A DNA stretch of 64,000 nucleotides from Psychrosphaera saromensis (GTDB taxonomy: Bacteria > Pseudomonadota > Gammaproteobacteria > Enterobacterales > Alteromonadaceae): assembly GCF_002954545.1 (NCBI RefSeq), contig NZ_MSCH01000003.1:2209991-2273990 (forward strand), in the 5' to 3' direction. Below are positions 23,722-33,197 of this stretch, one piece after another. The notes beneath the pieces were generated by a model. It was not told the origin of the DNA. It searched no databases and was given only the letters and a program-made list of their open reading frames with translations. Numbering within the stretch: position 1 is the stretch's first letter; every line of letters starts with the position of its first letter. The translations under genes were made by a program, and so were the position numbers.

Positions 23722-23897
23722 GCAGAATATAAACTGCACTAAGATAAAACTTAGTGCAAATTTATGCATTTCCCCCTTTGTTTAAATAGAATTATTTTTG
23801 GACGAAAATACAGCAGAAACATCGTTTTAGTTCTAATGTTAAATTAACTACAAACAAGTAAATCCAAATAATAATACTAAAACAGCAGGGGAAGTGG

Positions 23898-24329
23898 ATG
23901 GAATCGTTAAAAATAGAAGATTATATGGATCATCGGGCCATTTTTTTTAATGGCTCTGAAAGTGTTGTTGAAGCGGTTGAAAGACTATTAGAGTCAAATA
24001 CTACAGGCGCCGTTGTAATTAATAATGATAAAAAAGTTATTGGTTTTCTTTCTGAACAAGACTGTATAAAATCCATGTTATCTTCGTCTTACCATAGTGG
24101 TGAGCTTTCAAAAAACGTATCGGATGTAATGAAAAAAGACGTACTAACTAAAAAACCGTATGAAAGCATTTTAGAACTCGCTGTTGAAATGTCAGGTACT
24201 AAGCCTAAAAATTATCCTGTAGTTGACGATAATGAGCAGTTAGTTGGCACGATTAACCGTACCAAGGTTTTAAAAGCGCTCGATATGCACTTTCATTCAA
24301 TTTATGAACATGGTCATCATTTCATATAA
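23898..24329 (+). CDS. CBS-domain protein
   Basis: A 143-residue protein consisting of a CBS pair and nothing else: CBS1 at about residues 8-62 and CBS2 at about 70-125 (SDVMKKDVLTKKPYESILEL, then YPVVDDNEQLVGTINR). Such proteins sense adenine nucleotides in general, but the partner here is unknown. A good ribosome binding site (GGGGAAG) precedes the ATG. It is monocistronic with its own terminator. Confidence 0.88.
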   Translation: MESLKIEDYMDHRAIFFNGSESVVEAVERLLESNTTGAVVINNDKKVIGFLSEQDCIKSMLSSSYHSGELSKNVSDVMKKDVLTKKPYESILELAVEMSGTKPKNYPVVDDNEQLVGTINRTKVLKALDMHFHSIYEHGHHFI

Positions 24330-24345
24330 TTAAAATTATATTTTG

Positions 24346-24382
24346 TAAAAGCCTCAATCTACTTTAGCTTGGGGCTTTTTTG
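24346..24382 (+). terminator. Terminator after the CBS gene
   Basis: Imperfect stem AAAAGCCTCAA / TTGGGGCTTTT with a T run. Confidence 0.7.
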
Positions 24383-24437
24383 TCACTGATTAAAAGTGGT
24401 AGAATGCAGGCAATTACATTCCTAATTTTTATCTATA

Positions 24438-27400
24438 GTGCTTAATATTATTGTGCCTGAAATTAATTCGTTAAATCTTAAACAAGTTTTAAAACAAGAT
24501 CTTCATCCCTTATCTAGTCGACTTCGTCGTATCCAGAAAATTCAAGATCTTGATAAACAGTCAAATGCACTGGATAAATTACAGCGCGACATAGACAAGT
24601 CTATTGCCCTTAGGGAAACCCGCATTGCTGGTTTACCTAAAATTGAATATCCAGAACAGCTGCCAGTTAGCCAAAAACATGTTGAAATAAAAAAAGCCAT
24701 TAGCGAAAACCAGGTTGTGATCATCGCCGGTGAAACGGGATCAGGTAAAACAACACAGATACCAAAAATGTGTATGGAGCTTGGTCGAGGCATTGAAGGT
24801 AAAATTGGGCACACACAACCAAGACGACTTGCAGCTCGCAGCGTAGCAACCCGAATTTGTGATGAATTAGGTTGTGAAATGGGCACAGCCGTAGGTTACA
24901 AAGTTAGATTCTCAGATCATGTAGGTGACAATACTTATGTGAAATTAATGACGGATGGTGTGTTGTTAGCAGAAATGCAACACGACCGATACTTAAACCA
25001 GTACGACACCATTATCATAGATGAAGCCCACGAACGCAGTTTAAACATCGACTTTATATTAGGTTATTTGCGTGAGCTATTACCTAAACGTCCAGACTTA
25101 AAAGTCATTATTACCTCGGCAACCATAGACCCACAAAGCTTTAGTGAGCATTTTAAAGGTGCGCCAATTATTGAAGTAACGGGCAGAACCTTTCCGGTAG
25201 AAGTGCGTTACAGACCTTTAGATGAAGTGTCATCAGAATATTTAAGCGACGAATCTGCTGGCGGCTCCAATAATGACAATGACCAAATAACCGCTATTTA
25301 CGCGGCTGTAGATGAACTGGCACGGGAAAGTAGCGGCGACATTCTGTTGTTTATGAACGGGGAACGAGAAATACGTGACACCGCAGACGCCTTAGCCAAA
25401 CGTAATTTACGCAATACCGAAATCTTACCTCTGTACGCGCGTTTATCGGCAACCGAACAAAATCGAATTTTTGCACCGCATCATAATCGTCGAATTATTT
25501 TAGCCACCAACGTAGCTGAAACCTCGTTAACCGTACCTGGTATTAAGTACGTTATCGACACAGGTACAGCAAGAATTTCACGATACAGTTACAAATCTAA
25601 AGTACAACGTTTACCAATTGAGCCAATTTCTCAAGCCAGTGCTAATCAAAGAAAAGGTCGTTGTGGTCGTACTGAAGCTGGTATTTGTATTCGTTTATTC
25701 AGTGAAGACGACTTTTTATCGCGTCCAGAGTTTACCGCGCCAGAGATTTTAAGAACCAACTTAGCGTCGGTTATTTTACAAATGATGTCGCTGAATCTAG
25801 GCGACTTAGAAGACTTCCCGTTTATTCAAAAACCAGACAGCCGTTTTATTAACGACGGTTTACGTTTGTTGGAAGAGTTACAGGCGATAACGGAAAATAC
25901 CGATCCTAAAGCTAAAAGTAGTTATAAATTAACGCCGTCTGGGAAAAGTTTAAGCCGCATTCCAGTAGACCCAAGATTGGCCAAAATGATATTTACCGCA
26001 GCCAGTAGTAATTGTTTGCATGAAATTATTGTGATTGTGGCCGCACTTAGTATTCAAGACCCAAGAGAACGTCCGTCAGACTTTAAACAAAAGTCAGATG
26101 AATTACATAAACGCTTTAAAGATAAAGACTCAGATTTTGTCGCGTACTTAAATCTTTGGGATTATTTAATAGCTAAGAAAAATCAAGTCTCTGGCAGTCA
26201 GTTTAGAAAACAATGTAAACAAGAGTTTTTAAACTACATGCGTATTCGCGAATGGCAAGACTTGGTTTATCAAATAGAACAAAGTGTGTCTGAGCTAGGT
26301 TTTAACGTTAAAGCCGCTAAAGCGCAAAGCCAAGAAACAAGAGACGCATCAGCACAAGCTAATGCTCTTGATAACAGCCACGACGAATTAAATGATATAC
26401 CAACAGTACAACGAGATTACCAAGGTTTACACCAAGCCTTATTGTCTGGTTTGTTGAGTCACATTGGTCAAAAAGAAATAAAAGACACGGATAAAAAGCC
26501 GAGCAAAGACAAACGTCCAGGTATGCCAGGATACGAAGGCGCCAGAAACAGCCTGTTCCACATATTCCCAGGTTCGCATTTATTTAAAACATCCGCCAAA
26601 TGGGTGATGGCGGCAGAGTTGGTGGAAACCTCAAAACTGTTTGCTCGTTATGCCGCTCGTATTCAACCTGAATGGGTTGAGCCGTTGGCACAACATGTTA
26701 TGACCAAAAACTATTCAGAGCCGCACTGGAGCGAAAAACAGGGCAGTGTTCAAGCATTTGAAAAACAAACCTTATACGGTTTAGTTATTGTGCCAAAACG
26801 CCGTGTTAACTTTGACAAAATAGACCCAGTTATAAGCCGCGAGATATTTATCCGTGACGCATTAGTTAATGGTCAACTTGGACACAAACTCGATTTTTTA
26901 GCTCACAACAGTGAGTTAATGGAAGACATCCAACGTCTTGAAAACAAAGTTAGACGCCGCGATTTATTGGTAGATGAAGAAGAACTGATTGGCTTTTACC
27001 AAAAGAAACTACCAAAAAATATAGCCAGCAAAACCGACTTATTAAAGTGGATTAAGAACAACGACCAAGAGCAACTTAAAGCCAAAAAAGAAGACTTTAT
27101 GTTGTCAGACGGCACTGAGCTTTCTGCGATTTCTTATCCAGATTTTTGGCGTCAGGGCAATTTACGATTACCACTGGATTACGACTTTGAACCGGGCGAA
27201 GAGTTTGCCGACGGTATTTCTGTCCGAATTCCATTACCGTTATTGAATCAAGTAACCGACAGCGAATTTGACTGGCATATTCCAGCCTACCGTCACGAGC
27301 TGATCATGGCGCTTATTAAGTCACTACCAAAACAGTTAAGACGTAACTTTGTACCTGCACCAAACTACGCAGATGCGTTATTACAAAGACTAAAAGAAAA

Positions 27401-28502
27401 ATACACAGATCATACCGTGCCATTTATCGACGTGATCACAGAAGCGCTGTTTAGAATGACAGGCGTGAAGTTAAATAAAGAAGACTGGGTGTTAAACAAG
27501 TTAGAAAAACACTTAAAAATTAACTTTAGAGTAGTGGACGATAAAGAAAATATTATCGGCCAAGGCTTTAACTTGGACGAGGTTAAAGCGTCGTTACAAC
27601 AACAAGTTAAAAAGACAATCAAAGCCGTAGCCACCGACGACATTGAAAAAACCGATGTTAAAGATTGGGACTTTGGTGACTTACCAGCAAGCTATATGAA
27701 AAGCCAAGGTAATTACCAAATCAAAGCGTTTCCTGCACTGGTAAAAACTGGCAGCAAAGTGAATGTTGAGCTGTTAGATCATGAAGAAGTCGCAGAGGCG
27801 AGTCACTTAGCAGGCATAGTTGAGCTTATTTTTAAGACCTTGCCATCACCAATAAAACACTTGCAACAAAAGCTGCCAAACAAGTCAAAGCTGGTATTGT
27901 ACTTCAATCCATTTGGTCAAATTGATCAGCTTATAAGTGACTGTATTCGTGCGGTGATCACCAAAGAAGTCACCGATAATGTACCCCGAACTCAAGATGC
28001 ATTTAATGCATTACGAGACAAGATCAGAGGCGAGTTAAACGACACTGTTTTTGATGCTGCTATGCAAGTAGAAAAAATATTACTGGTAGGCCATAAGATA
28101 TCTAAGCAACTTAAAGGCAAGATCAGTTTTGATATGATCCAAGCCAATGCGTATATCAAAGCACATTTAGATTCATTAATTTATAAAGGCTTTGTTAGTG
28201 AATGTGGCATTGACCGCTTGCCAGATATTTACAGGTACGTGTTAGCGTTAGAAAAACGTTTAGAGAAAATTAAAATTGATGCGAATAAAGACCGCATGAA
28301 TCAAATTGACCTAGACAAAATTTACGACTTATACGACAAGCTAACCGACAAACTGCCAAAAGAGTTACCAATCCCAACTGCGATCACTGACGTGTACTGG
28401 ATGATAGAAGAGTTACGCGTATCTCTGTTCGCTCAAGGTATTGGCACTAAATATCCAATATCTATTAAACGCATTAAACAGGCGATTAATGAGTTGGGGT
28501 AG
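24438..28502 (+). CDS. hrpA: ATP-dependent RNA helicase HrpA
   Basis: DEAH-box 3'-5' helicase that in E. coli takes part in mRNA processing and rescue of stalled ribosomes. The 1354 residues have Walker A GETGSGKTT (Lys104), DEAH (195-198), motif III SAT, motif VI QRKGRCGR, the helicase-associated and OB-fold regions, and the long C-terminal DUF3418 region that marks HrpA. E. coli HrpA is 1300 residues. The start is unclear: GTG 24438 gives the longest frame, GTG 24453 is possible, and neither has a clear ribosome binding site. Confidence 0.95.
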   Translation: MLNIIVPEINSLNLKQVLKQDLHPLSSRLRRIQKIQDLDKQSNALDKLQRDIDKSIALRETRIAGLPKIEYPEQLPVSQKHVEIKKAISENQVVIIAGETGSGKTTQIPKMCMELGRGIEGKIGHTQPRRLAARSVATRICDELGCEMGTAVGYKVRFSDHVGDNTYVKLMTDGVLLAEMQHDRYLNQYDTIIIDEAHERSLNIDFILGYLRELLPKRPDLKVIITSATIDPQSFSEHFKGAPIIEVTGRTFPVEVRYRPLDEVSSEYLSDESAGGSNNDNDQITAIYAAVDELARESSGDILLFMNGEREIRDTADALAKRNLRNTEILPLYARLSATEQNRIFAPHHNRRIILATNVAETSLTVPGIKYVIDTGTARISRYSYKSKVQRLPIEPISQASANQRKGRCGRTEAGICIRLFSEDDFLSRPEFTAPEILRTNLASVILQMMSLNLGDLEDFPFIQKPDSRFINDGLRLLEELQAITENTDPKAKSSYKLTPSGKSLSRIPVDPRLAKMIFTAASSNCLHEIIVIVAALSIQDPRERPSDFKQKSDELHKRFKDKDSDFVAYLNLWDYLIAKKNQVSGSQFRKQCKQEFLNYMRIREWQDLVYQIEQSVSELGFNVKAAKAQSQETRDASAQANALDNSHDELNDIPTVQRDYQGLHQALLSGLLSHIGQKEIKDTDKKPSKDKRPGMPGYEGARNSLFHIFPGSHLFKTSAKWVMAAELVETSKLFARYAARIQPEWVEPLAQHVMTKNYSEPHWSEKQGSVQAFEKQTLYGLVIVPKRRVNFDKIDPVISREIFIRDALVNGQLGHKLDFLAHNSELMEDIQRLENKVRRRDLLVDEEELIGFYQKKLPKNIASKTDLLKWIKNNDQEQLKAKKEDFMLSDGTELSAISYPDFWRQGNLRLPLDYDFEPGEEFADGISVRIPLPLLNQVTDSEFDWHIPAYRHELIMALIKSLPKQLRRNFVPAPNYADALLQRLKEKYTDHTVPFIDVITEALFRMTGVKLNKEDWVLNKLEKHLKINFRVVDDKENIIGQGFNLDEVKASLQQQVKKTIKAVATDDIEKTDVKDWDFGDLPASYMKSQGNYQIKAFPALVKTGSKVNVELLDHEEVAEASHLAGIVELIFKTLPSPIKHLQQKLPNKSKLVLYFNPFGQIDQLISDCIRAVITKEVTDNVPRTQDAFNALRDKIRGELNDTVFDAAMQVEKILLVGHKISKQLKGKISFDMIQANAYIKAHLDSLIYKGFVSECGIDRLPDIYRYVLALEKRLEKIKIDANKDRMNQIDLDKIYDLYDKLTDKLPKELPIPTAITDVYWMIEELRVSLFAQGIGTKYPISIKRIKQAINELG

Positions 28503-28533
28503 AGTGATTTTTAGTTGTTGTTTTTAAGTGAAG

Positions 28534-28558
28534 AAGGAACCATAAGGTTCCTTTTTTA
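28534..28558 (+). terminator. hrpA terminator
   Basis: Stem AAGGAACC / GGTTCCTT with loop ATAA followed by a T run. Confidence 0.85.
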
Positions 28559-28566
28559 TTCTTTTT

Positions 28567-28720
28567 ACTCGCAACTCGCAACTCGACACTCGCAACTCGC
28601 AACTCGCAACTCTCAACTCTCAACTCGACACTCGCAATTCGCAACTCTCAACTCTCAACTCGGAACTCGGAACTCTCAACTCTCAACTCTCAACTCGACA
28701 CTCGCAACTCGACACTCCTG
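28567..28720. repeat. Heptanucleotide tandem repeat, 22 units
   Basis: Twenty-two contiguous 7-bp units with consensus ACTCNCA (ACTCGCA, ACTCTCA, ACTCGAC, ACTCGGA). It directly follows the hrpA terminator. Related fragments occur at 35476-35501, 38681-38707 and 44722-44736. An open frame runs through it only because the repeat lacks stops. Confidence 0.9.
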
Positions 28721-28842
28721 ACTACAGCCATTCACGTTATAGCAGTATAGTTTTATAGGTGATTAGGTTATATTGACCCGTATTGTTAATGGCAAAATAA
28801 ATACTACTGCAAGAAGTAAGATTTAATTTTAAAGGATATTTT

Positions 28843-29739
28843 ATGGGTGAGTTATATATTCAATATGAATATTGGTTTGCAGCAATACAGCTTTTCTTCG
28901 CGATGTTAGGAATGGGCGCTACGTTAACGTTTAATGATTTTAAAGACGTTGCACGAGAACCTAAGTCGGTTGGTATTGGCGTAGTATTACAATTAGTTAT
29001 AATTCCATTATTGGCATTTGGCTTTATTTATTTTACTGATGTGTTAGCAGGTGTTGCTATTGGCATCGCTCTATTAGCCGCTATTCCTGGTGGAACAACA
29101 TCTAATATTTTTACCTATTTAGCTAAAGGAAATGTGCCTCTTTCCATTTCAATTACTGGATTAACCACCCTCGCTTGTTTATTAACAACGCCATTGATTT
29201 TGGGGTTATTGATCACCGAGTATTTACCAGACAACTTTACTATGCCCGCCGACCAAATCATTAGAGACATTACTTTCATTCTGCTTCTTCCTCTGATAAT
29301 TGGCATGTTGATTTTACGCTACATTAGCAATCACGCGAGCTGGATATCGGCCTGGAGCATTCGACTTTCTCTTGTTGGTATTATTCTCATTGTGGTTGGC
29401 TCTGCTAGTGCAGGCCGTTTAGATATAGACGCTTACGGCACTCATAATATGATGTTAGTTAGTCTCTTCATTATCAGCTTACTTTGTTTTACATGGTTAA
29501 TGTTAAAAGTGTTGGGTCTTTCAAAGAGTGATAGTACCGCGATAGAAATGGAAGTTATTGTGCGTAATGTTAATTTGGGTGTAATGATAAAAGCATCAAT
29601 GTTCCCTGTAATAGTTGGAAGCGCCAATATAATTGGCGACATGGTTCTTTTTACCGTTCTACTTTATGGTGCGTTACAAATTATCATAGCTGCAATAGTT
29701 ATTATGTTTAAAAGGCGAGGGCTGAAGGTTTTGTCTTGA
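28843..29739 (+). CDS. Bile acid:sodium symporter (BASS) family transporter
   Basis: Inner-membrane protein of 298 residues with nine or ten hydrophobic segments and the BASS/SBF fold features. These include the N-terminal MLGMGATLTFNDF segment and the crossover region LAAIPGGTTSNIFTYLAKGN. Members carry bile acids, pantoate, pyruvate or other organic anions with Na+; the substrate here cannot be read. AAGGA lies upstream of the ATG. It is the last core-like gene before the accessory region. Confidence 0.9.
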   Translation: MGELYIQYEYWFAAIQLFFAMLGMGATLTFNDFKDVAREPKSVGIGVVLQLVIIPLLAFGFIYFTDVLAGVAIGIALLAAIPGGTTSNIFTYLAKGNVPLSISITGLTTLACLLTTPLILGLLITEYLPDNFTMPADQIIRDITFILLLPLIIGMLILRYISNHASWISAWSIRLSLVGIILIVVGSASAGRLDIDAYGTHNMMLVSLFIISLLCFTWLMLKVLGLSKSDSTAIEMEVIVRNVNLGVMIKASMFPVIVGSANIIGDMVLFTVLLYGALQIIIAAIVIMFKRRGLKVLS

Positions 29740-29791
29740 GGTTGAAGTTACCTTTTTGCAACCACCCAAAACGGGGCGGGCTTAATTTGTT

Positions 29792-30109
29792 TTAAAAGAT
29801 TAAAAGATTAAAAGATTAAAAGATTAAAAGACTGTTTCACCTGCGGCGACCATACCTTTTTCAACAGCCAAAAAGGTAGGCCAAAAGGCCGCTTCCAACA
29901 AAATCTAATACTTCATTAAATAGTTATTTTTGTTTATAAAAAAGGATTGGAAAATCGTCCCTGACAACCAATCCTTTCTCAGCATCCATGCTTCGAATTT
30001 TATAAAAAATAATATTTAACAAAGTGATTTTGTGATGGAGACTTAAAAGCAAAAAACAAAAGCGCGAACCTGCGGTTCGCTACTACTCAATTGACTTATA
30101 TGTTTGACC
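29792..30109 (+). repeat. Modular intergenic repeat, copy 1
   Basis: Composite element. It opens with five units of TTAAAAGA (29792-29831), then CTGTTTCACCTGCGG, then a hairpin TACCTTTTT / AAAAAGGTA around CAACAGCC. A long inverted repeat follows (AATCTAATACTTCATTAAATAG paired imperfectly with the stretch near ATATTTAACAAAGTGATTTT) enclosing a GGATTGG / CCAATCC stem. It ends with a GCGAACC / GGTTCGC hairpin. The same modules recur at 37346, 38619 and, inverted, at 39755 and 41260. No gene. Confidence 0.8.
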
Positions 30110-30130
30110 AAATTAGAGTGGGTGTTATAT
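30110..30130 (+). repeat. Short intergenic element, copy a
   Basis: AAATTAGAGTGGGTGTT, first copy of the element whose consensus is AAATTAGAGTGGRTGTCC followed by ACGTTA. It ends 26 bases before the next start codon. Confidence 0.75.
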
Positions 30131-30156
30131 AAGTTTTTTATTTATAAAGGAAAATC

Positions 30157-30600
30157 ATGAAAATTCTATCTTTGATTGTAGCTATTATAGTATTAACTGG
30201 GTGTGCTAGTAAGTATAAACCACCGGCAAATAACATCCCTTCAGCAAACATTGTATTTGAATTAATGACTCCTTCAGGCCCTGGTGGAGGCACTTTACTT
30301 GTTGGCACTGAACAGAGATGTAAGGCAAGTAAAATGGTGTCAGGTATAATGCTTGGACATACATTTATGAGTGATAAAAATATCGTGGAAACTAAGGTGA
30401 AGGTTGGTACTCCAATTACTTTACGCGCACAGATCGCAGACACTATTTTATATACATGCGATTCAACTTTAGTTTTTACACCAGAAGCAGGAAAGTCTTA
30501 TTATTCTACGTTTGAATATCATTTACCTGGTTGCAAAATTGAAGTTTTTGAGGGGACTAAGCAAGATAAATCAGTAATTGATTATAGTATGTGTAATTAA
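30157..30600 (+). CDS. Hypothetical lipoprotein
   Basis: A 147-residue protein I do not recognise. It has a signal peptide and lipobox (IVLTGC, Cys about 16) and so should be lipid-anchored. The mature part is short and probably beta-rich, with four further Cys residues (about 53, 109, 129 and 146) that could pair in the periplasm. AAAGGA precedes the ATG. It is the first gene of the accessory run and lies 26 bases after a copy of the short intergenic element. Confidence 0.75.
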   Translation: MKILSLIVAIIVLTGCASKYKPPANNIPSANIVFELMTPSGPGGGTLLVGTEQRCKASKMVSGIMLGHTFMSDKNIVETKVKVGTPITLRAQIADTILYTCDSTLVFTPEAGKSYYSTFEYHLPGCKIEVFEGTKQDKSVIDYSMCN

Positions 30601-30616
30601 TAAAAAAAGCATTACA

Positions 30617-30650
30617 AAATTAGATTGAACATCCACGGTATATGTTAATT
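30617..30650 (+). repeat. Short intergenic element, diverged copy
   Basis: AAATTAGATTGAACATCCAC followed by GGTATATGTTA. It matches the consensus element with several substitutions and a short insertion, and lies just upstream of the next gene. Confidence 0.5.
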
Positions 30651-30663
30651 ATTTGGAAGTAGT

Positions 30664-31389
30664 ATGAAAACGGATAGATTTTTTAAATTGATTTGGAATT
30701 TTAATGGATTAGTTTTGTTCATTGGAATTGTTACAGCTACGTTGTTTATTTCTTATAAACTGTTCTCAGAGCTATTTAAAGACGAAATTGTAGAACAACC
30801 AATATTAAATTTAGCTCAAGATGATAAAAAAGAAGAAAAATGGAGTTTAGGTTATCCTCGTAAAATTGGTAATACTGACTTTCATATCATTCCGCTAGAA
30901 TCAGAAAAACTTTCAGTAGAAAAAAGCCAACAAGATATTAGACTGGAAAGCTTTGGTTCTAGTAGTTACGGTTATACACCAACAAGATCAAAAAACGTAC
31001 TTTTACTCAATGGAAACACGAATCATGCAGCTTGGTTATTTCCTACCACTGAGCAATTAATAATTGATATTAAGCCATTAGTCGATAGAAAGTTTAAAGA
31101 TAACTCTCTTACTCTAGGTATCTCATATGAAGTCATTAATAGTGATACCAATAATGACCAAAAATTAGATCATACAGACAAGCTTACTTTTGCAATAAGT
31201 AGGGTAGATGGCTCTGAGTACACTGAAATTATTACAGATTACAATAATATAGTTGAATCTAGTTTAAACTCAGACGGTAATCTTTTTGTTGTATTTATTC
31301 ATCAAAATGAAGTTTATTCAATGGTCGTCGACTTAGCTTCATTTAAGATCTTAAATAAAAACTTGTTGCCTAAAGTTGGTGATTTATAA
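30664..31389 (+). CDS. Hypothetical membrane-anchored protein
   Basis: A 241-residue protein of unknown function. One strong transmembrane segment (about residues 15-35, FNGLVLFIGIVTATLFISY) is followed by a hydrophilic, probably periplasmic domain. That domain contains a DTNNDQKLDHTDKLTF stretch resembling a dockerin or EF-hand type Ca-binding loop. The ribosome binding site GGAAG is good. The gene shares the AT-rich character of the region. Confidence 0.7.
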   Translation: MKTDRFFKLIWNFNGLVLFIGIVTATLFISYKLFSELFKDEIVEQPILNLAQDDKKEEKWSLGYPRKIGNTDFHIIPLESEKLSVEKSQQDIRLESFGSSSYGYTPTRSKNVLLLNGNTNHAAWLFPTTEQLIIDIKPLVDRKFKDNSLTLGISYEVINSDTNNDQKLDHTDKLTFAISRVDGSEYTEIITDYNNIVESSLNSDGNLFVVFIHQNEVYSMVVDLASFKILNKNLLPKVGDL

Positions 31390-31464
31390 ATATTACTTTA
31401 CTAGATAAAAAGCATGTTAAACAGGTTACACCTTGCGGCTTTTAAAATGATTTTTGGAGAAAAT

Positions 31465-32325
31465 GTGAAGTATTTATTAATTGCTTTTGTTCTTATTTTT
31501 GTAACAGATTCTGTGGCTGCAGATTATATTTCAAAAGACGAGTTTACTAATCGATATATAACAATAATTCAAAAGAAAAACACAGAATTATTAGTAAAGA
31601 AAACAGCAAGCTTAGCTGTAGAGTATGAAACAAAATCAGGCCTTAAACAAAGTTCTAATTTGCATAATGCATATTTACAATACAAAGCTAATCCTGAAGA
31701 CTTGAGTCCTATTTTAGAACAATACAGTAATTCCTTACTTGAGAATGCATTAAAATTATCGACGTCATTAGATAAAAGTCGAATATTTCCAGTTATTAAA
31801 GATAAAAGTTATATTTTACAAATAAGCTTAATGGCTAAAGCAAAGTACGAAAATAAAGGTATGCCTTTTCTTTATAAAAAACTAAATGAAGTGCTGTATT
31901 TGGTTTTTGCTTTGGATACTCAAAACTCTATGCGTTTTCTCAATGAAAACGATCTTATAAAACTTGAATTAAAACAAACTGAGTTACTCCCTTTATCAAT
32001 AGAAAATCTAAAACGTGAGTTTGCTGGGCTAAGTGTACAAGGTGACCCTTCCAGTTTATCCATGTTAGTAGCTGACGGTAATTATGAAGCGTCGTTCTTT
32101 GTAGTTGATAGTCTTTGGGATAAAAAAATATTTCCGGTTAAAGGTGATATCGTAGTCCATATGCCATCTAGAGATACAGTGCTTATAACAGGCTCAGAAG
32201 ACTTAGACGGTTTGAAAAGAGTTTCAGGAATTATTAGTAAGAATACGAATAATCTTGCCTACCCAATAACAAATATTGGCTTCATTAGGATTAATGGCGC
32301 TTGGGAGTTATATAAACCCAAATAA
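31465..32325 (+). CDS. Hypothetical exported protein
   Basis: A 286-residue protein of unknown function. I place the start at GTG 31465. There GGAGA lies five bases upstream and the product begins with a clean signal peptide (VKYLLIAFVLIFVTDSVAA). An ATG at 31414 would add 17 residues in front of it. The mature part is largely alpha-helical and Lys-rich up to about residue 200, then more beta-like. It follows the previous gene by 75 bp and is probably cotranscribed. Confidence 0.7.
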   Translation: MKYLLIAFVLIFVTDSVAADYISKDEFTNRYITIIQKKNTELLVKKTASLAVEYETKSGLKQSSNLHNAYLQYKANPEDLSPILEQYSNSLLENALKLSTSLDKSRIFPVIKDKSYILQISLMAKAKYENKGMPFLYKKLNEVLYLVFALDTQNSMRFLNENDLIKLELKQTELLPLSIENLKREFAGLSVQGDPSSLSMLVADGNYEASFFVVDSLWDKKIFPVKGDIVVHMPSRDTVLITGSEDLDGLKRVSGIISKNTNNLAYPITNIGFIRINGAWELYKPK

Positions 32326-32388
32326 GGAAAATTAAGTTAGGTGCTCTTGTTATTCTTAAGTTGTCATAAATGACTAACAAGGTAATAG

Positions 32389-33087
32389 ATGACAAAGCTA
32401 CCTATGTTTAAAATGTTTATGAAAAATTTTATATTAACAACATTATTTATAGTACTTCCAATGGGCTTGTTCGCAAAGGAAAGTAAAGAGCAAGAATTTT
32501 GGAAATGGTTTGTTAAAAATGAGAATGTTATTTTTAACTTTGAAAAAGATCAGGAAAACGTATTTGATTTAATCTCATCTAAATTATCAGGATTTGAAGA
32601 TAACATCACATTCGAAATATCTTATGTCAAAGAAGGTAAGCGAGAATTTATCATAAGTGCTGGTGGTATTTCAGAAACATTCCCGTATGTTGAATCGTTA
32701 GTTAACAGTGCTCCACAGCTTAAGTTATTTTCTGTTATTGCTTTTCGACCTAGAATAGAAGGTTATGAAGGGTTCAAGTTGCTTTACGCTGATAGAGAAT
32801 TTGATGTTTCTAACATTTGGGTATATTCCCGTGTTGAAAATGGCTTTTTTGATTTAGTCATATACCACCCAGATTTTAATAAAGAAGAATCGAATATATT
32901 TATAGCGGGTTCATACTTATTGCTCGACATGGCTTTAGGTGAGTATGATGTGGTAAAGCATATTCGCTATATTGATCATAAAAAACTACCTAATAATCCT
33001 ACTGAACTAGGACTAAAACCATTTGCAGAGCTTAGAAATATATTTGATGATTATAAAAAAGCTAATAATTTAATTAATCAAAATTAA
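32389..33087 (+). CDS. Hypothetical exported protein with FWxWFxxNE motif
   Basis: A 232-residue protein with an N-terminal signal peptide (about residues 10-29, ending GLFA). The mature start EFWKWFVKNENVIFNFEKDQ, then KREFIISAGGI and APQLKLFSVIAFRPR, resemble a widespread uncharacterised family whose members begin FWxWF and contain an ISAxGI block. I cannot name a Pfam entry with confidence. AAGG lies upstream of the ATG. It is followed by the short intergenic element at 33125. Confidence 0.7.
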   Translation: MTKLPMFKMFMKNFILTTLFIVLPMGLFAKESKEQEFWKWFVKNENVIFNFEKDQENVFDLISSKLSGFEDNITFEISYVKEGKREFIISAGGISETFPYVESLVNSAPQLKLFSVIAFRPRIEGYEGFKLLYADREFDVSNIWVYSRVENGFFDLVIYHPDFNKEESNIFIAGSYLLLDMALGEYDVVKHIRYIDHKKLPNNPTELGLKPFAELRNIFDDYKKANNLINQN

Positions 33088-33124
33088 ATTATTCAAAATT
33101 AAATTATTACATACTAATTAAAGC

Positions 33125-33148
33125 AAATTAGAGTAGGTGTTTACGTTA
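33125..33148 (+). repeat. Short intergenic element, copy b
   Basis: AAATTAGAGTAGGTGTTT then ACGTTA. It ends 49 bases before the next ATG. Confidence 0.75.
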
Positions 33149-33197
33149 AACATTACTATTTCTTAAATAAATTTTATACAAAATGGATTGATTCTAT

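Noticed and set aside
28567-28720. Possible CRISPR or telomere-like tract
   Set aside because: Direct 7-bp units without spacers; a simple tandem repeat.
28515-28721. 68-codon frame with a TRHSQLA repeat
   Set aside because: It is a translation of the 7-bp tandem repeat, starts in the hrpA terminator region and has no ribosome binding site.
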